From: Patiria pectinifera | Lineage: Eukaryota; Echinodermata; Asteroidea; Valvatida; Asterinidae | DNA: 64,000 bases | NCBI GenBank assembly: GCA_029964075.1 | Contig: CM057133.1 | Span: 16,330,699-16,394,698, forward strand | Direction of reading: 5' to 3' | Shown here: one piece after another, positions 28,542 to 40,200 of the stretch | Layout: each line of letters opens with the position of its first letter | Position numbering within the stretch: the first letter of the stretch is position 1 | Made by a program: the position numbers and the translations under genes | The notes under the pieces: model-generated | Told to the model about the DNA's origin: nothing | The model's database searches: none | The model's input: the letters and a program-made list of their open reading frames with translations, nothing else

Positions 28542-29399
28542 CCCTCCCTCGACTTCTTCTCTCTGGTTCTCTTCATCTCTGTGAAAAAAAAAAAAAACCT
28601 CGTCACTCATCATCAGTCCTCCTTGTTTGTTCCGGTTATAGTAACATGAATCCACTTCCAACGCTATTAAGCACCACATCTTCAGATGGGGTTTGCCCGA
28701 CCGTCTCAGCTGGGAAACCAAGTGCCTAATTCGTACTGTAGTCAGCTGTATTCTCCGACGTCTCCTGCCATTTTATGAATTGGCTAGACGTGAGCTTCCA
28801 TGGACTCATTCATGAACTTGAATATGATCTGTGGGGTCCATAGAAACACCCCTCCCTCTATTTATTTTTATGGAAAATGAATTGAAATTGATTTCAGATG
28901 CAGGTCTTCCGTAGTCTGTCTTCTCTTGCGTCATTTTTTTTTGTTCGTCATTGTATGCATTTCAGGTTTGAAAAATGTCCCAATGTACTCACTTTGCTCT
29001 GTCAATAAGACAAGCTCTTGAATCTGACTTGAGTCAACTGATCCCATCAATTACTCTCAACGAACCATGGTGAGGAGTACATGTACGAAAGCTTCACAGC
29101 ATAACGATCTGTCGTCCTGATGGAGTCCTCCTCCAGAGAGTGGCTTCAGCTTCTCCATCACCTTCATGACTTGACAACTCGTGTGTAAACTACGAATGAA
29201 ATCTTCGGTTAAGACTGTAATGTCTGCCCTTCAGACCTGTCGCCTACTGCTATGTCCTACCCCTAAGTAAAACAGAGCACATTCTCTGAATCCAATGCGT
29301 TTTTTATACCAGCTTTAAACTAAGTTGTGAAACCTCATTTATATGTACAGCTGATGCAGGGAGAGAAGTGTCTCCAACAGCCCACATGACTACATATAG

Positions 29400-29633
29400 G
29401 GCCAAAAAAAAAAGTCTCCGGTTTCTGGTATGCGCGCGCGTCACCGTAGCCATGCGCGTCGGCAAAATGAAAAAGTTGTTTTTTCAATGAAAGATGACGT
29501 CTCAAAACTGCCAAACTCACTGGTATGACTGGAATCCTGCTGCTGCACAATTTTAATTTTAGCCGCGTCGCCGCACCACTTTTTGGGCAAGTTCCATACC
29601 AGAAACCAGAGACTTTTTTTTTTTTTGGCCTAA
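29400..29633. mobile_element. PIF/Harbinger-like MITE, copy 3 (internally shortened)
   Basis: Left end GGCCAAAAAAAAAAGTCTCC, right end ACCAGAAACCAGAGAC then a T run and GGCC. It shares the CCGTAGCCATGCGCG and GCTGCTGCACAATTTTAA blocks with copies 1 and 2 but lacks their middle. Confidence 0.75.
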
Positions 29634-31743
29634 CTAAAAATATATGCAATTTTAATAGAAGAAAATTGCCTGTGGTTTGTACTCCAGTGTTTTTACGTGC
29701 CTCTTCTTTTTTTTTGTTCTTGAAGTTTACAACTTGTGCAGAGGTACTACGTGTCAAAAAAAATTCCTACTTTTGCTCCTAAATAACTCCGTTGTATACC
29801 AATGGAATTATACCAAAATTTCAGATCAAGGCATGACAAATTTTGCGAAGGGAGCTTCATCAGCTTTGGGCGAGAGATTTAAACGCCACACTAAAAAATA
29901 CCCATTTCGAGAATGTCGATACAGCATACTGCCACATTTATGACTGCTGTATAACTGTCATGTACCAACTGTATATTTGCATTTTTTTTTCTCCAATTAT
30001 GCATTCGAATCTTACAACCACCAACTTGGTTAATACCCTAGTTCCTCGTGTTGCGATGTTGACGAGGCTCTTTTTGAGAGGTTTCTAAAGGTCGCCAATT
30101 AAGGCCGGTGCCCATGAATTATGCACGTAATCATGTAATGCAATACGTATTCATCTTCAGGGTTTCGACTGACGTAAACGGCAAGGTAACATTGATCTGC
30201 GTGAGTTTGATTTCTAGATGAGGGTTTTAAGTTTAACAATGAAAGTTTACGTCATTCTAGTCCCCTTTAAACGGTCAACCCACTTCAAATATTTCCTTTT
30301 GTTTTGTACAAGTATTGGAATAGGGGATTGGGTAGCGTCAATCATGTCTGCGCTTGACTGAGAATCTCAGCCAATTTATGTGTATGGGTGTATGTTTGTG
30401 TGCAAAATGGTTAGATGACTGAGCAAGTGTGTGTTCACGGGGGGAAAAATTACGCTTGCCAGAAATGTGTTGCTACTGTTGCAAAGTACTTGTATGCCAG
30501 ACTAAATCCTGAACATTATTTTCATTAACTGTTTCATTTCATTTCTGTAACCAAAGTCTCAAAAAGGTCTCTTTTATTTAATTGATATAATAGTGGGACG
30601 GGAAACGAACTGTCATCCTCGATTATTTTCATTGTACAGCTAGCATGAAGTGCATGGCACATGTATGTCACAATCTTTAGCATTAAAAAAAAAACATATA
30701 AATGCTCACAGAAAAAACACTCATTACTAATTTCACGGGGGAAGCGCCATTAGTGAAGTTGTAACTTGTAACACGGGATTGGTAAACTTTGTAGGGGTAA
30801 TAATGATATGCTCTGTGTGAATGTTTTGCCTGTATTTCAGAGCCATTGCATCGCAAGAATGCAGTGATTTTCATTGTTGGACATGTAAACATGTATGTTT
30901 TCCTGTGGAAAAATCAAGTTCTTGCGTTAGTCAGAACCGGTCTCATTTGAAAACTGCTGTGGTTGACATTTGACCTTCAGTGCTGCCATAATTGGACAAT
31001 TATAAGATCATGTACATGTCAACTGTTAAAATCCGTACGGGTTGGCCTGGAAAAATGTGAACTAACTTTGATCATAATTCTCTAGGACTGCGCTGGTACA
31101 TGTACCTACATTTTGTATTGGCATTTTTCAATGAAACCGAAAAGGCTTGAGCTACCACATAGGAGAAAAATTGATGGTTATTATCATGGTGAAATGTTGT
31201 AAGGATAATGTAGTACTTAAATCATGCATAAAAAGTTTTGGAACACACTGCATAGTTCACCATTCAGCACAAGTTTCTGAGAGTATAACATTGGTGCCCA
31301 GTTCCTCTATTTCCTGTTCTATCCATTGTAGTATTTTGTTATTGTAAAAGCATTGTCATTTCATTAAAAAAAACTTAACACCTGTATAATTAAAAAGTAT
31401 CAGCTGATTTTTTTTCAACAAATGTACTTTTTGTTTGTGTAAAAGGTCAAATTCACAGAGTAAGAAAATGAATACCCTCACCTTATAAGACAGAAATGTT
31501 TTGAACTGTATGTTGTTTATTAAAAAAATAATGTAATGTATGTAAATTTCAATGCCATGAGAAGCATTTCTTGGCATGTAGTTAATGTAGTCACTACAAT
31601 TTTAATCTTAGCTACGTAGTCTTAACTTATATGAGTTTTATGGAGAAGTTGCACCAACCCCGTTTTACTGAATTTCCATCACTTTTTTGTCATTTTTAAT
31701 CCTTGATAGGTGAAATTTATAGGTTACTTTTTTAAAACAGATA

Positions 31744-32168
31744 GGGCTGTCCATTTCCGAATAATTTAGTATCCGATTATTCGAAACTGCATTCGACCGA
31801 ATATTCGAATATTCGAAACTCGGCGGTCAAGTTTACACATACCGGCCGCAACTGCGTGCCGAACCTGTCAAAAGTTGCCATGGTTGCACACAAAGCACGC
31901 TGGTTAGAATTTGCGCATGGCGATCGATGTTATGGGTCGCAAGAGTGTTTTGCAGTAAGTATTTTATAACTGGCAATGAACCGCCGTCGACAAGAAAAAG
32001 TTACTGTCAAAAAAAGTGCCATCTGACAATAAAGCGCAGCAACTTTACGATTAAATCAACGTCACAGTTGTGTACGTTCGTTGTACATGCGTAGTTTTTA
32101 TCTTTTGAATATTCAATAAAGAATATTCGGTTGATGTTCAAATATTCGTTATTTTCAGGACAGCCCTC
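31744..32168. mobile_element. hAT-like MITE
   Basis: Ends AGGGCTGTCC and GGACAGCCCT, with subterminal CGAATATTCGAATATTCG repeats. AGGGCTGTC-type ends are typical of hAT elements. A clean 8-bp target duplication was not seen. Confidence 0.6.
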
Positions 32169-33840
32169 TAGCATCCCAAACCAGTCCATGGAGTGCTGTT
32201 GTTTTAATATTCCTTATTTTTGCTTCATGTGTTTCCCTGACTGTATTCAACTTGGTTTACTTCAAACGTCCCACTGTTGTACTTTAAAGTGAAAACAGTA
32301 CTCCGATTTGTAGATTTCGACAGTATCACAGTTAAATTGTATTCTTGTTTGTGTAAAAAAAAAAAAAAGAAGTAAGAATTGGTTGTTAGATCTAATGAAA
32401 TAACATCTGTGAAGAAAAGCGAGTTATACATGTATTGGCAAAATATCGTAGGACATGCAACAGTAGTTTGTTGATTCATTCACCAACCGTTATAATATTC
32501 GTGTGACTGTTGCATGTGTCATTTGTACTCCATCCCAGGGCAATAATATTTCTAATCTTTTTTGAAATATTAATGACAATGTATTAGATTCATTTTCATT
32601 GTGTGTATTCCAAAAGAGAATGAGTAATGTATTCTGCTTTGAGGCTCAAAAGGACCAATATTATGGTGTTGACAGGAAAAATAATTTTCAAAAACAGCGC
32701 TGACTAGCTTTGGTTTTTTTTTTATTTTAAGGGGCAAAAGCGCCCAAAATGTCAAATGTAATATCTAAAACTTGTTTTTAATTTGAATGAGAATTTCATA
32801 AAATTATGTGTAAAAAAAAAATTGAAATGTATTCGTTGGTATCAATCACCATACACTTGCACCTGCAAATTAGGGTAACTGCACTCTTTGGCAGTGCTAT
32901 GAAATTGACACACAGGTGTTTTTTGTAGTAATGGTAATGGCTGTTTTTATTCTGTGCATTGGGTAAAGCTAAGTGCTTTTTATTCCCAGGTTTAAAAAAA
33001 AAATGTGAATCACTGTGTGCACTGTAGCGTGTGATAGCAATACATTGAAACTTTAATTAAACAGTGAATGTGTCCTTCGTCCTTTGTTCAGCCTGTCTGT
33101 TCAGATGTATGTCTCTCATATTAAAAAAAATACCAGTGAAAATACAGTTCCCTTTATCATTAAAATTCTTGACCAAATTCAGCATATTTGTTGTTAATCT
33201 GTGGAGTAGTAAATTAACATGGATTGGACAAATATTCAAGATCAATTTTGGCATTGTAATATGCTGGGAACATTCGCTAGCTTTTGCCCATATGAAAACA
33301 AGGTGATATGGTACATAATTACCACTGAAGCCAACCATGAGAGACAGAAATTTTCTGATTTGTGGTCGCGAATGCTGCCTATGAAGACGGTAATTTTAAG
33401 ATACAATAGGCAGCGCAGCCGGAATTCAGTGTACTTGCTACACATCAACAGAACACCTGCCAACAATTTAATATGCAATGGCCTTTACAATGAGGATTGG
33501 AAAAAGGTCTGCATAAAATATCCTGCAATATTCTTAAAGAGTTGTGATGGAAGGGATTATTTTAAATCTGTCTTGGTTGCCTGGCTTATCTTTGAATCGT
33601 AAATTCTATTAATTGTAAATTGTTTAATCATACATTACACTGACGTTGGCAACATGAGGTAGAATTGGCCCAGGTCTATACAGTAGGCCTATAGTTTTGA
33701 AATTTATTTGTGGGACTGGGAACGAATAAAAAATATTCCAAAGAAAATATTGAAGTTATTGATCGAAGCATTATTTTGCTCATTTATAAAAATGCAAAAT
33801 ACTAAGCAAAATAAAAATGCACAATAAAAACAATGTACGT

Positions 33841-33912
33841 AGGCACGAGAGGGATTTGAACCCTCGATCTTCTGTTTACGAGACAGACGCCTTGCCACTA
33901 GGCCACCGCGCC
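33841..33912 (-). tRNA. tRNA-Thr, anticodon CGT
   Basis: A 72-nt cloverleaf reads on the minus strand from 33912. The acceptor stem is GGCGCGG with TCGTGCC (two G-T pairs) and discriminator T; the anticodon stem TCTGT/ACAGA encloses CTCGTAA with anticodon CGT at 33880-33878; the T arm GAGGG/CCCTC encloses TTCAAAT. A box and B box (GGTTCAAATCC) are intact, and a five-T pol III stop follows about 10 nt downstream (33826-33830 on the plus strand as A). No intron. It closely resembles animal tRNA-Thr(CGT). Confidence 0.95.
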
Positions 33913-34701
33913 AAGCCGTCGAAGAGGGCGTAACAGACGTATATAAACTCATGTGCATTTGCGATTACAACCTAATGACTGGTACCCTGTTATATTCACC
34001 CATTTTTCCAAAATGTTATTTTCTGTGCTTTACGCACAGCCCTATCCACACGTAGATTCCGACTAACATGACTATCCCACACTGCTTTATTCTTTTGTTC
34101 TTAAAAGCTCTAATGTGGGTGCGAAAATTGCTTTTTAGTAGGAACATCCCGAGACATTAATTAATTCATTAAGAACTAGTTTACTGCTTACCAGCGAGAT
34201 GAACAGCGCCACCTATTGAAAATAGAAACAAAAAAATGTTCGGACAGCGCCATCTATCGTTTCCACGTATGATGACATGTGTTATTGAACTACTATCGGA
34301 AAATTCAATTGAAACATAGGCATGGTTGATGCAGTGGTTTGCTTCAAAATTCCGGCAGTGGAAATAAAAAAATACAAACATTGGCACTGTTTACATTAAT
34401 TCACTGGTACTGGGGGCCTACTTTTGGCCCGTGTAATTGCATAAAGATCGATCACCTTAAAGAACAAAAATAGCTCCGGGAAATAAGACGAGGAGCTCGC
34501 GTGATTAAGGCCCATTATCATATCTTTTGAAAACAATGCAGCATGCAAAGTGTATAAATTAGCTTTCTGCTTGACATTGATCAGCCCCTTCTCCTAATGG
34601 AAAACAAACCGGGAAAATGCTAAAATAAGTAAATTAGCATTGCTATAGCATAATAATTTATGAGCTAATAATGCAACTTTTGTATCCAATAAAATACATC
34701 C
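33913..34701. other. Stretch with no recognised gene
   Basis: Intergenic sequence upstream of the tRNA. Two near-identical GACAGCGCCATCTAT-like motifs near 34201 and 34242. Confidence 0.4.
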
Positions 34702-34758
34702 TTTGTTCCTCGAATCATCCATGACTCTGCAGAGTCATGGATGATTGGAGGAACAAAG
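34702..34758. repeat. Near-perfect 57-bp hairpin
   Basis: CTTTGTTCCTC-type ends with inner CATCCATGACTCTG / CAGAGTCATGGATG and essentially no loop. A very small foldback element or cruciform-forming sequence. Confidence 0.75.
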
Positions 34759-34979
34759 GGCCCGGGACGAAGGCATGAGGCTTCATCATGCAGGAACCAT
34801 TAGATACTGACTCATCAGAAAGGCGCTTCAAGCTGCAAAAACACCTGAATGAAAACTACAGCAAAACGATTATTGAAACACTTGAGTGAACATTACGATG
34901 TTGTAACCTGAAATTAAAACAAAAAGCATCAATAATTCATGTGTCCCAAAATTCACTTTAGACCTTCGCTACACCGTAT

Positions 34980-35160
34980 ACCACCGCCCCGTTTTTGGTC
35001 GACAGCTACAGGCGGCGCGGGCGGCCCGGGCCGCGGGCAGAGTTCGAAGGCCATCTCTCCCGGCTCCCCCCCCCCCCTCCTTCTCCGGGCCCCTCCCAAT
35101 CACGCGGCAATGACGGCTCGAAGGCACCGCCTCCCTCGTGACGTCTTTGACTCATCGACA
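34980..35160. promoter_or_regulatory. GC-rich, CpG-dense island with CRE/AP-1-like motifs
   Basis: A strongly GC-rich block (runs such as GGCGGCCCGGGCC near 35020) ends with TGACGTC and TGACTCA motifs around 35139-35155. It looks like a promoter. About 250 bp downstream, a plausible splice donor (ATGAG then GTAAGT) ends at 35415, which could close a first exon. The gene served is not known; PPP2R2 starts 2 kb downstream. Confidence 0.4.
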
Positions 35161-36069
35161 TAGGATGCAGATTTTAAAAATAAACCCGCCACCAGTCTGA
35201 GGATATAGGTTTCGTAATTATAATGGATAGCGGTCAATAATTTTGAAGCTTATAATATACACTGTGCATGTAAGGGCCAGTGACCGAGCTAGTTGTAGAC
35301 CCGCCGCTGCCTGTTCGTTATGATGTAGCATGGCGCAAAGTGTGCTCGACTTTTGATTTTTTTTTCCCATGCTGAGTTTTGACTGAAAAATTTCGGTCTG
35401 GAGGACGGTCATGAGGTAAGTGACATAATTCTATATGTTTCGAAAATATTTCAGAATATTCCACTGTATTTCATTATGTAATTAAATTTCAGAGCTAAAT
35501 TTAAGGAAGGGAGTGAGGTTGCCAGCAGTTTATTACATGAATAATTCTTTATTTTTATGGGTTTATCGAGTATCGGGGAAGGATCAGTTTTCCTATATTT
35601 GAATGTTTTTTAACTAAGTGCAAGAGACGATGGCCCCAAAAAGGTCTGCCAAACTTGACAGATATTGGGTGAAGAGGTATGGGTCCGAGATGCAAGGTTC
35701 AATATTAGATGAATTGAGGAGGATCTAGACTTCAAAATAATAATAAAATGGCTATTTTATTACATTTCGTGTAGGTTCGTCCATAAAAGTTTCCATTTGG
35801 AATGAGCCCAGAAGCGGTGGAACCGGGGGTGAGGGGGAACTTGCCCCCCCCCCCCACGAAAGTTTACCCCCATGCAGTGCCCCTCTTGCGGACACAAATG
35901 CCCAACGAGATGAAAATAAAACTTGCCTTTAAGTTAAAATTTCGGATTATTTGTTTTCAGTATAACCATTTTGCTGCACCGACGGAAGATGCCTTTTACT
36001 GAGCAAGTGCCCTGTACATAGCCTAAGCCCCGCCGACAAAATTCACTGTCTATTACTTTTTCTTCTCAA

Positions 36070-36350
36070 ACAAACAATGTGGTTTCCCAGTTTCCTGGGG
36101 CTAGGCTTCGGGGAAAATAAAGCTAACGTCATTGCTTTGGAAAAATGACAACAATAAACACCATTGTGTATTATCTCTCATTAACTTTGTCTTTGTTTAT
36201 TCATTCACAGCTTTATCCGTGGTTTCCTATAAATTCCTGGGGCTTCGGGGGAAATAAGGCTAACGTCATGCTTTGAAAAAAATGACGACAATCGATCAGT
36301 GAACACCATTTTTATTGTCTCGTTAAATCTGTCTTTGTTTCATTACCAGA
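36070..36350. repeat. Imperfect tandem duplication, about 170-bp unit
   Basis: The motif order TTCCTGGGGCT, CTAACGTCAT, AATGACAACAATAAACACCA and GTCTTTGTTTATTCATT at 36070-36205 recurs in diverged form at 36220-36350. Confidence 0.65.
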
Positions 36351-37059
36351 AGGAGACTTGCCATATAACAAAGACGTTTTGCCGGCCAAATTTAATCACT
36401 CGGTCGGGTCAATCATCCGTGATCATCTGCGCAGATAGGGCGCCAATCCCGGAGCCAACATCTTGGAAATTTGCAGGACTCGAGTTGTCACGCGGAGAAT
36501 GTGCAATAATGATTGAGAGTTGTATCTGCGGCGTACAAGGAGCCCTATCCAGATATCACAGAAGGCTTGCGGACTCCAAAAGATCCGCCTGGCTCCGCCG
36601 AGTTATGAAGATGGGTAATTATGTCATGATGCACGATTTTAATTCATTCAACTCCATGGTGATGGTACATGTACGCTCAACGTTGGCAAAGGTCATTCAG
36701 ATTATTTACTATTATTTAAAAAAGAAAAGAAAAAAAGTTTTTAATTCAAACTGAATCGTTGACACGGTAAGGTGTATTAAAATTATATGGAGCAGGTTGC
36801 CCAACTCGGCGTACAGTTGCAAAGTACCCCAACCGCGCCAGCGCTGCCTACACAAAGATCCCCTTTTTAATGATGCGGCTTCGTAATAGTATCGGGATTC
36901 GGCGAGTAAAATAGAATAAATTATGGTCGAACAAAAATAGAAAAATTACAAAAAAACGCCTTTGTGAAATGAAACAAGTGGAACGGACAACCCCCGCACC
37001 GGCACCGTACAGGTCTACACTTGCACTCGCATATCATGCATGCAATTTGAACGAGGATG

Positions 37060-37245
37060 TCGAGTGACGTCAGCCATTGAAGATTAGAAGAAAATCGCCA
37101 TTTTGGAATGGTCGATAGCGTAAAGGTGTCCCGTGCAATCCGTGCTCTATCCTGTCCATCCAAGGAATTTATGCTAGTTTTATTGTGATTTGAGCTAGCT
37201 CAGACCATAATAAGTCTGCCCTGAATATTGTTTGACAAACGCACC
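37060..37245 (+). promoter_or_regulatory. Candidate PPP2R2 promoter and 5' UTR
   Basis: A perfect cAMP response element palindrome TGACGTCA is at 37065-37072, and an AAATCGCCATTTTGG YY1-like site near 37091-37105, about 150-180 bp upstream of the PPP2R2 start codon. No TATA box. The start codon context is CACCATGG. Confidence 0.45.
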
Positions 37246-40200
37246 ATGGCCGGTAAGTGCAAACTCTTTTAAAATTTTGAGTTCACGTAAACGGAACACA
37301 AGTATTGCTGTGATTTTATGCATGCTAAGTTACCGTACATATGTACATGTACTGTACATGTACACATTCAGTATCGTACTCGTACAGTCGTAGTTCGTAC
37401 AGTCATGACAGTTCAGTGCTTAATTTGTATGTGCTGCAGTGGTAAAACTGCACACAATATATTTCTTCAAAGAAGTAGGAACATTATTTTTCCCAAAATT
37501 TTGCCCATATATATCTTGTAGTGGGAAGATGGAAAATATTTAAATATATGATAGGCACTATTCCACTAAACTGAATGGCATGAACGGCTTGCTCTATCTA
37601 TCATACAGACTACAGTTACTGAACCAGGGACGTTAAAACAAACAACATGAACAAGGCCCAGCAGATCAGAAGGGCCTGCCCTTGCCTTGCCTAGCTACTC
37701 CTAGAACTATGAGGCTCCACGTGAGCGGAGCCTCATCATAGATGAAGAAGCCCGCAAAATTGCCTGCAGCACAAAACACTAATAAAGTACAAAAACGTCC
37801 ATCAAAATGCAGCCATTTCACACAGAACCGCTGCACAGTTTGCCCCTATACTCCGTACTTTATCTCTTGACATACTCACGTGGTGAATCACTCACGTATC
37901 TTGTGCGGAACTAACATAGGTGGATTCTGTCGGTTTTTAGGCCAAAATGATGAAAAATATGCCCTTTCTGCACTGAGCCAAACTGACACTTGAAACGTGC
38001 ACGCATATGATCGAGCGATGATTTTCGGTTCGCTCGGAGCGCGCCGCGGGGGGTACGGTACAAGCGAAATGATAGTATGTGCATGCGTACAAGTGAGGCC
38101 TATGATCTATGAGGCTCCGCTCACGCGGAGCCTCATAGTTCTAGGAGTATTGCCTAGCTTGAGTAACGCTAGCCTTTAGTCAAGTCCCACGCGCTTACCC
38201 GGACACGTGACGCACCCCGGATGCTGACACGTAAAGAGACTAGCACGAGCGGCGAAGCCATGAATGCCTTTACCATCTCGTGGAGAACGCTTATGTTTTT
38301 CTTTACATTTGTCTACCGATTTGGTAGACATGCATAATGCATAATTACCGTTGTGGATTGACCAATGAAGCTGCAGAATTACTAACGTATATCAGCCGTC
38401 GTCTGGCGCCAGACAGCACGCGCGCCATGGCGCGGGTGCTGTTGCTGGTAACCGCAAACCACCGTTAGATGATTGGTTTATATTGCCCGATTTATATTAC
38501 CTGAATAAATGAATAAGTGATTAGCTCCACGAGATAGTAAAGGCCCTTGCGGCTTCGCCGCTTGTGCTAGTCTTTTTACGTGCCAGCATCCGGGATTGCG
38601 TTACGTGTCCAGATGGTCCGGGTATAGGTGCATGGGACTTGACTAAAGGCTAGAGTAACGCCAGCTCTAATGCCTATCGCATTAGAGCTGGAGGCACAAC
38701 TACGTTACAAGAACCGGGTCGTAAGAATCCCGAAATCCCGGAATGTGTATCCCGAGTGCATTACAAAAACGGTCCATTTTCCCTATATTATCCCGACCCA
38801 GATTCCATAATTCTTACCTCATGATGGAGCAGACATTCATGAAGCTAATAATCGACTTCAAACAGAACAAAGAAGACTAAAATATGAAATTTTTCGATGA
38901 TTTTGTTGGCGATTCTCCAGAAACGGTAACCATGAAAAAACGTCGCTCGACACTACTCTGCCGACTGCCGTTGACCAAAAAAAACAACATTGGCCAACAA
39001 AAACATCAGATTTACCTCAAAACGGCCTCCAAATTAATAGATACGCCACGTGAGCTACAAGGAGAGATCGATGATTAAAATCGAGGTACTAAAGTTTGCT
39101 TACGAGTCAGATGAAATGTGAAATTTCCCATTCAATTCCGAGAGCGTCCTTCGCGATCGATCGTGAACACGTTAAATTTCCGACTCGTGTTTGAACAACG
39201 CGATGTGGATGTACGTGCCCAGCGTTCATTCAATGGTCCCAGCGCGATTCCGTTACCAAGCGCGATGCATCGATTATGATAATGAGTAGACTGGATCTCG
39301 TTTGTACAAGTGCATTTCGAACGATGATACGGAGTCAGGAACTAGCTTGAACTGGTTTCCGCTGATAGCTGCCCTAGTTCCCGACTCCGTATCATAGTTC
39401 GAAATGCACTTGTGTGTATAAACGAGATCCAGAGGCCAAATCCTTTCTTATTTCTTGAATGTGGTCCTTGAAGGGGCCACCACTGACTCAACCCTGCATA
39501 ATTCTCAAGCAATCACTGTCAATATGTTGAGGCAGAGCCAGTGACGTCCTGGAGCGGTGCGGAGGATTTCAAGTATAATATAGGCCTAAATGTATGCACG
39601 GCTGAGCATAAACAACACAAGGTCCAGCCCAAGACCTTGACACAGTGCATTCTCCAGAATCAGTCACACATTTTTGCCATGTACAGCCTCAATCCTGCAA
39701 AATCCTCCATTTTGCAAAGAGGATTTGGGAAGGTTAGGGTTGAGGTTACATCTTAGCAAAAATGCCTCTTAGAATTAGGGTTAATTTCTCTCCTCTTGGT
39801 GACCGTGCCAAAGGTATCCCTTGATCTCCCAAGTTGATCCTTGACTTTTGACCTTGATAAATTAATCATGATGATCTTGTTAATCATGTTTTACAAATAC
39901 CAGCAGATTTTAATCAGAACGGTGTTTATTACGGGTAGCTTTGATTCATGGTTTCTTCTGTTGCTGACATGGAACCCGCTGGAAGTTGGACTTTGGCCTA
40001 TAGTACATGTTGTCATTGACAATGTATATGGGTCAGTCTCTAAATTTGGGGTTCACCTTTTTAACTGTCCTTGTTACATCTTACATATAATTTGATAATT
40101 GTGATGCACTCTCTATCCCCAAGGCCCTTTATGCTTGTGTGCATCCTCAATCCTACAAAATCCTCCAGTTGCCACCATGTAAAAATTGGATTCTGCCTCA

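Larger units (their letters stand above)
28542..33700. other. 3' UTR of the G gamma gene and intergenic sequence
   Basis: The first part is probably a long 3' UTR; AATAAA candidates are at 32026 and 32113 (both inside a hAT-like MITE) and at 33726. MITEs lie at 29400 and 31744. A 127-codon plus-strand frame at 33219-33602 has no recognisable motif and no supporting splice signals. Otherwise AT-rich and featureless. Confidence 0.45.

Noticed and set aside
33219-33602. 127-codon plus-strand open frame
   Set aside because: No recognisable domain or splice signals, and AT-driven composition; length is within chance for this sequence.
33704-33958. 84-codon minus-strand open frame
   Set aside because: It is the translation of the tRNA-Thr gene and its flanks (RKQKIEGSNPSRA comes from the anticodon and T arms).
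36299-36754. 151-codon plus-strand open frame as an alternative PPP2R2 N-terminus
   Set aside because: No similarity to known B55 leaders, no suitable donor in the required phase, and it starts inside a tandem duplication.
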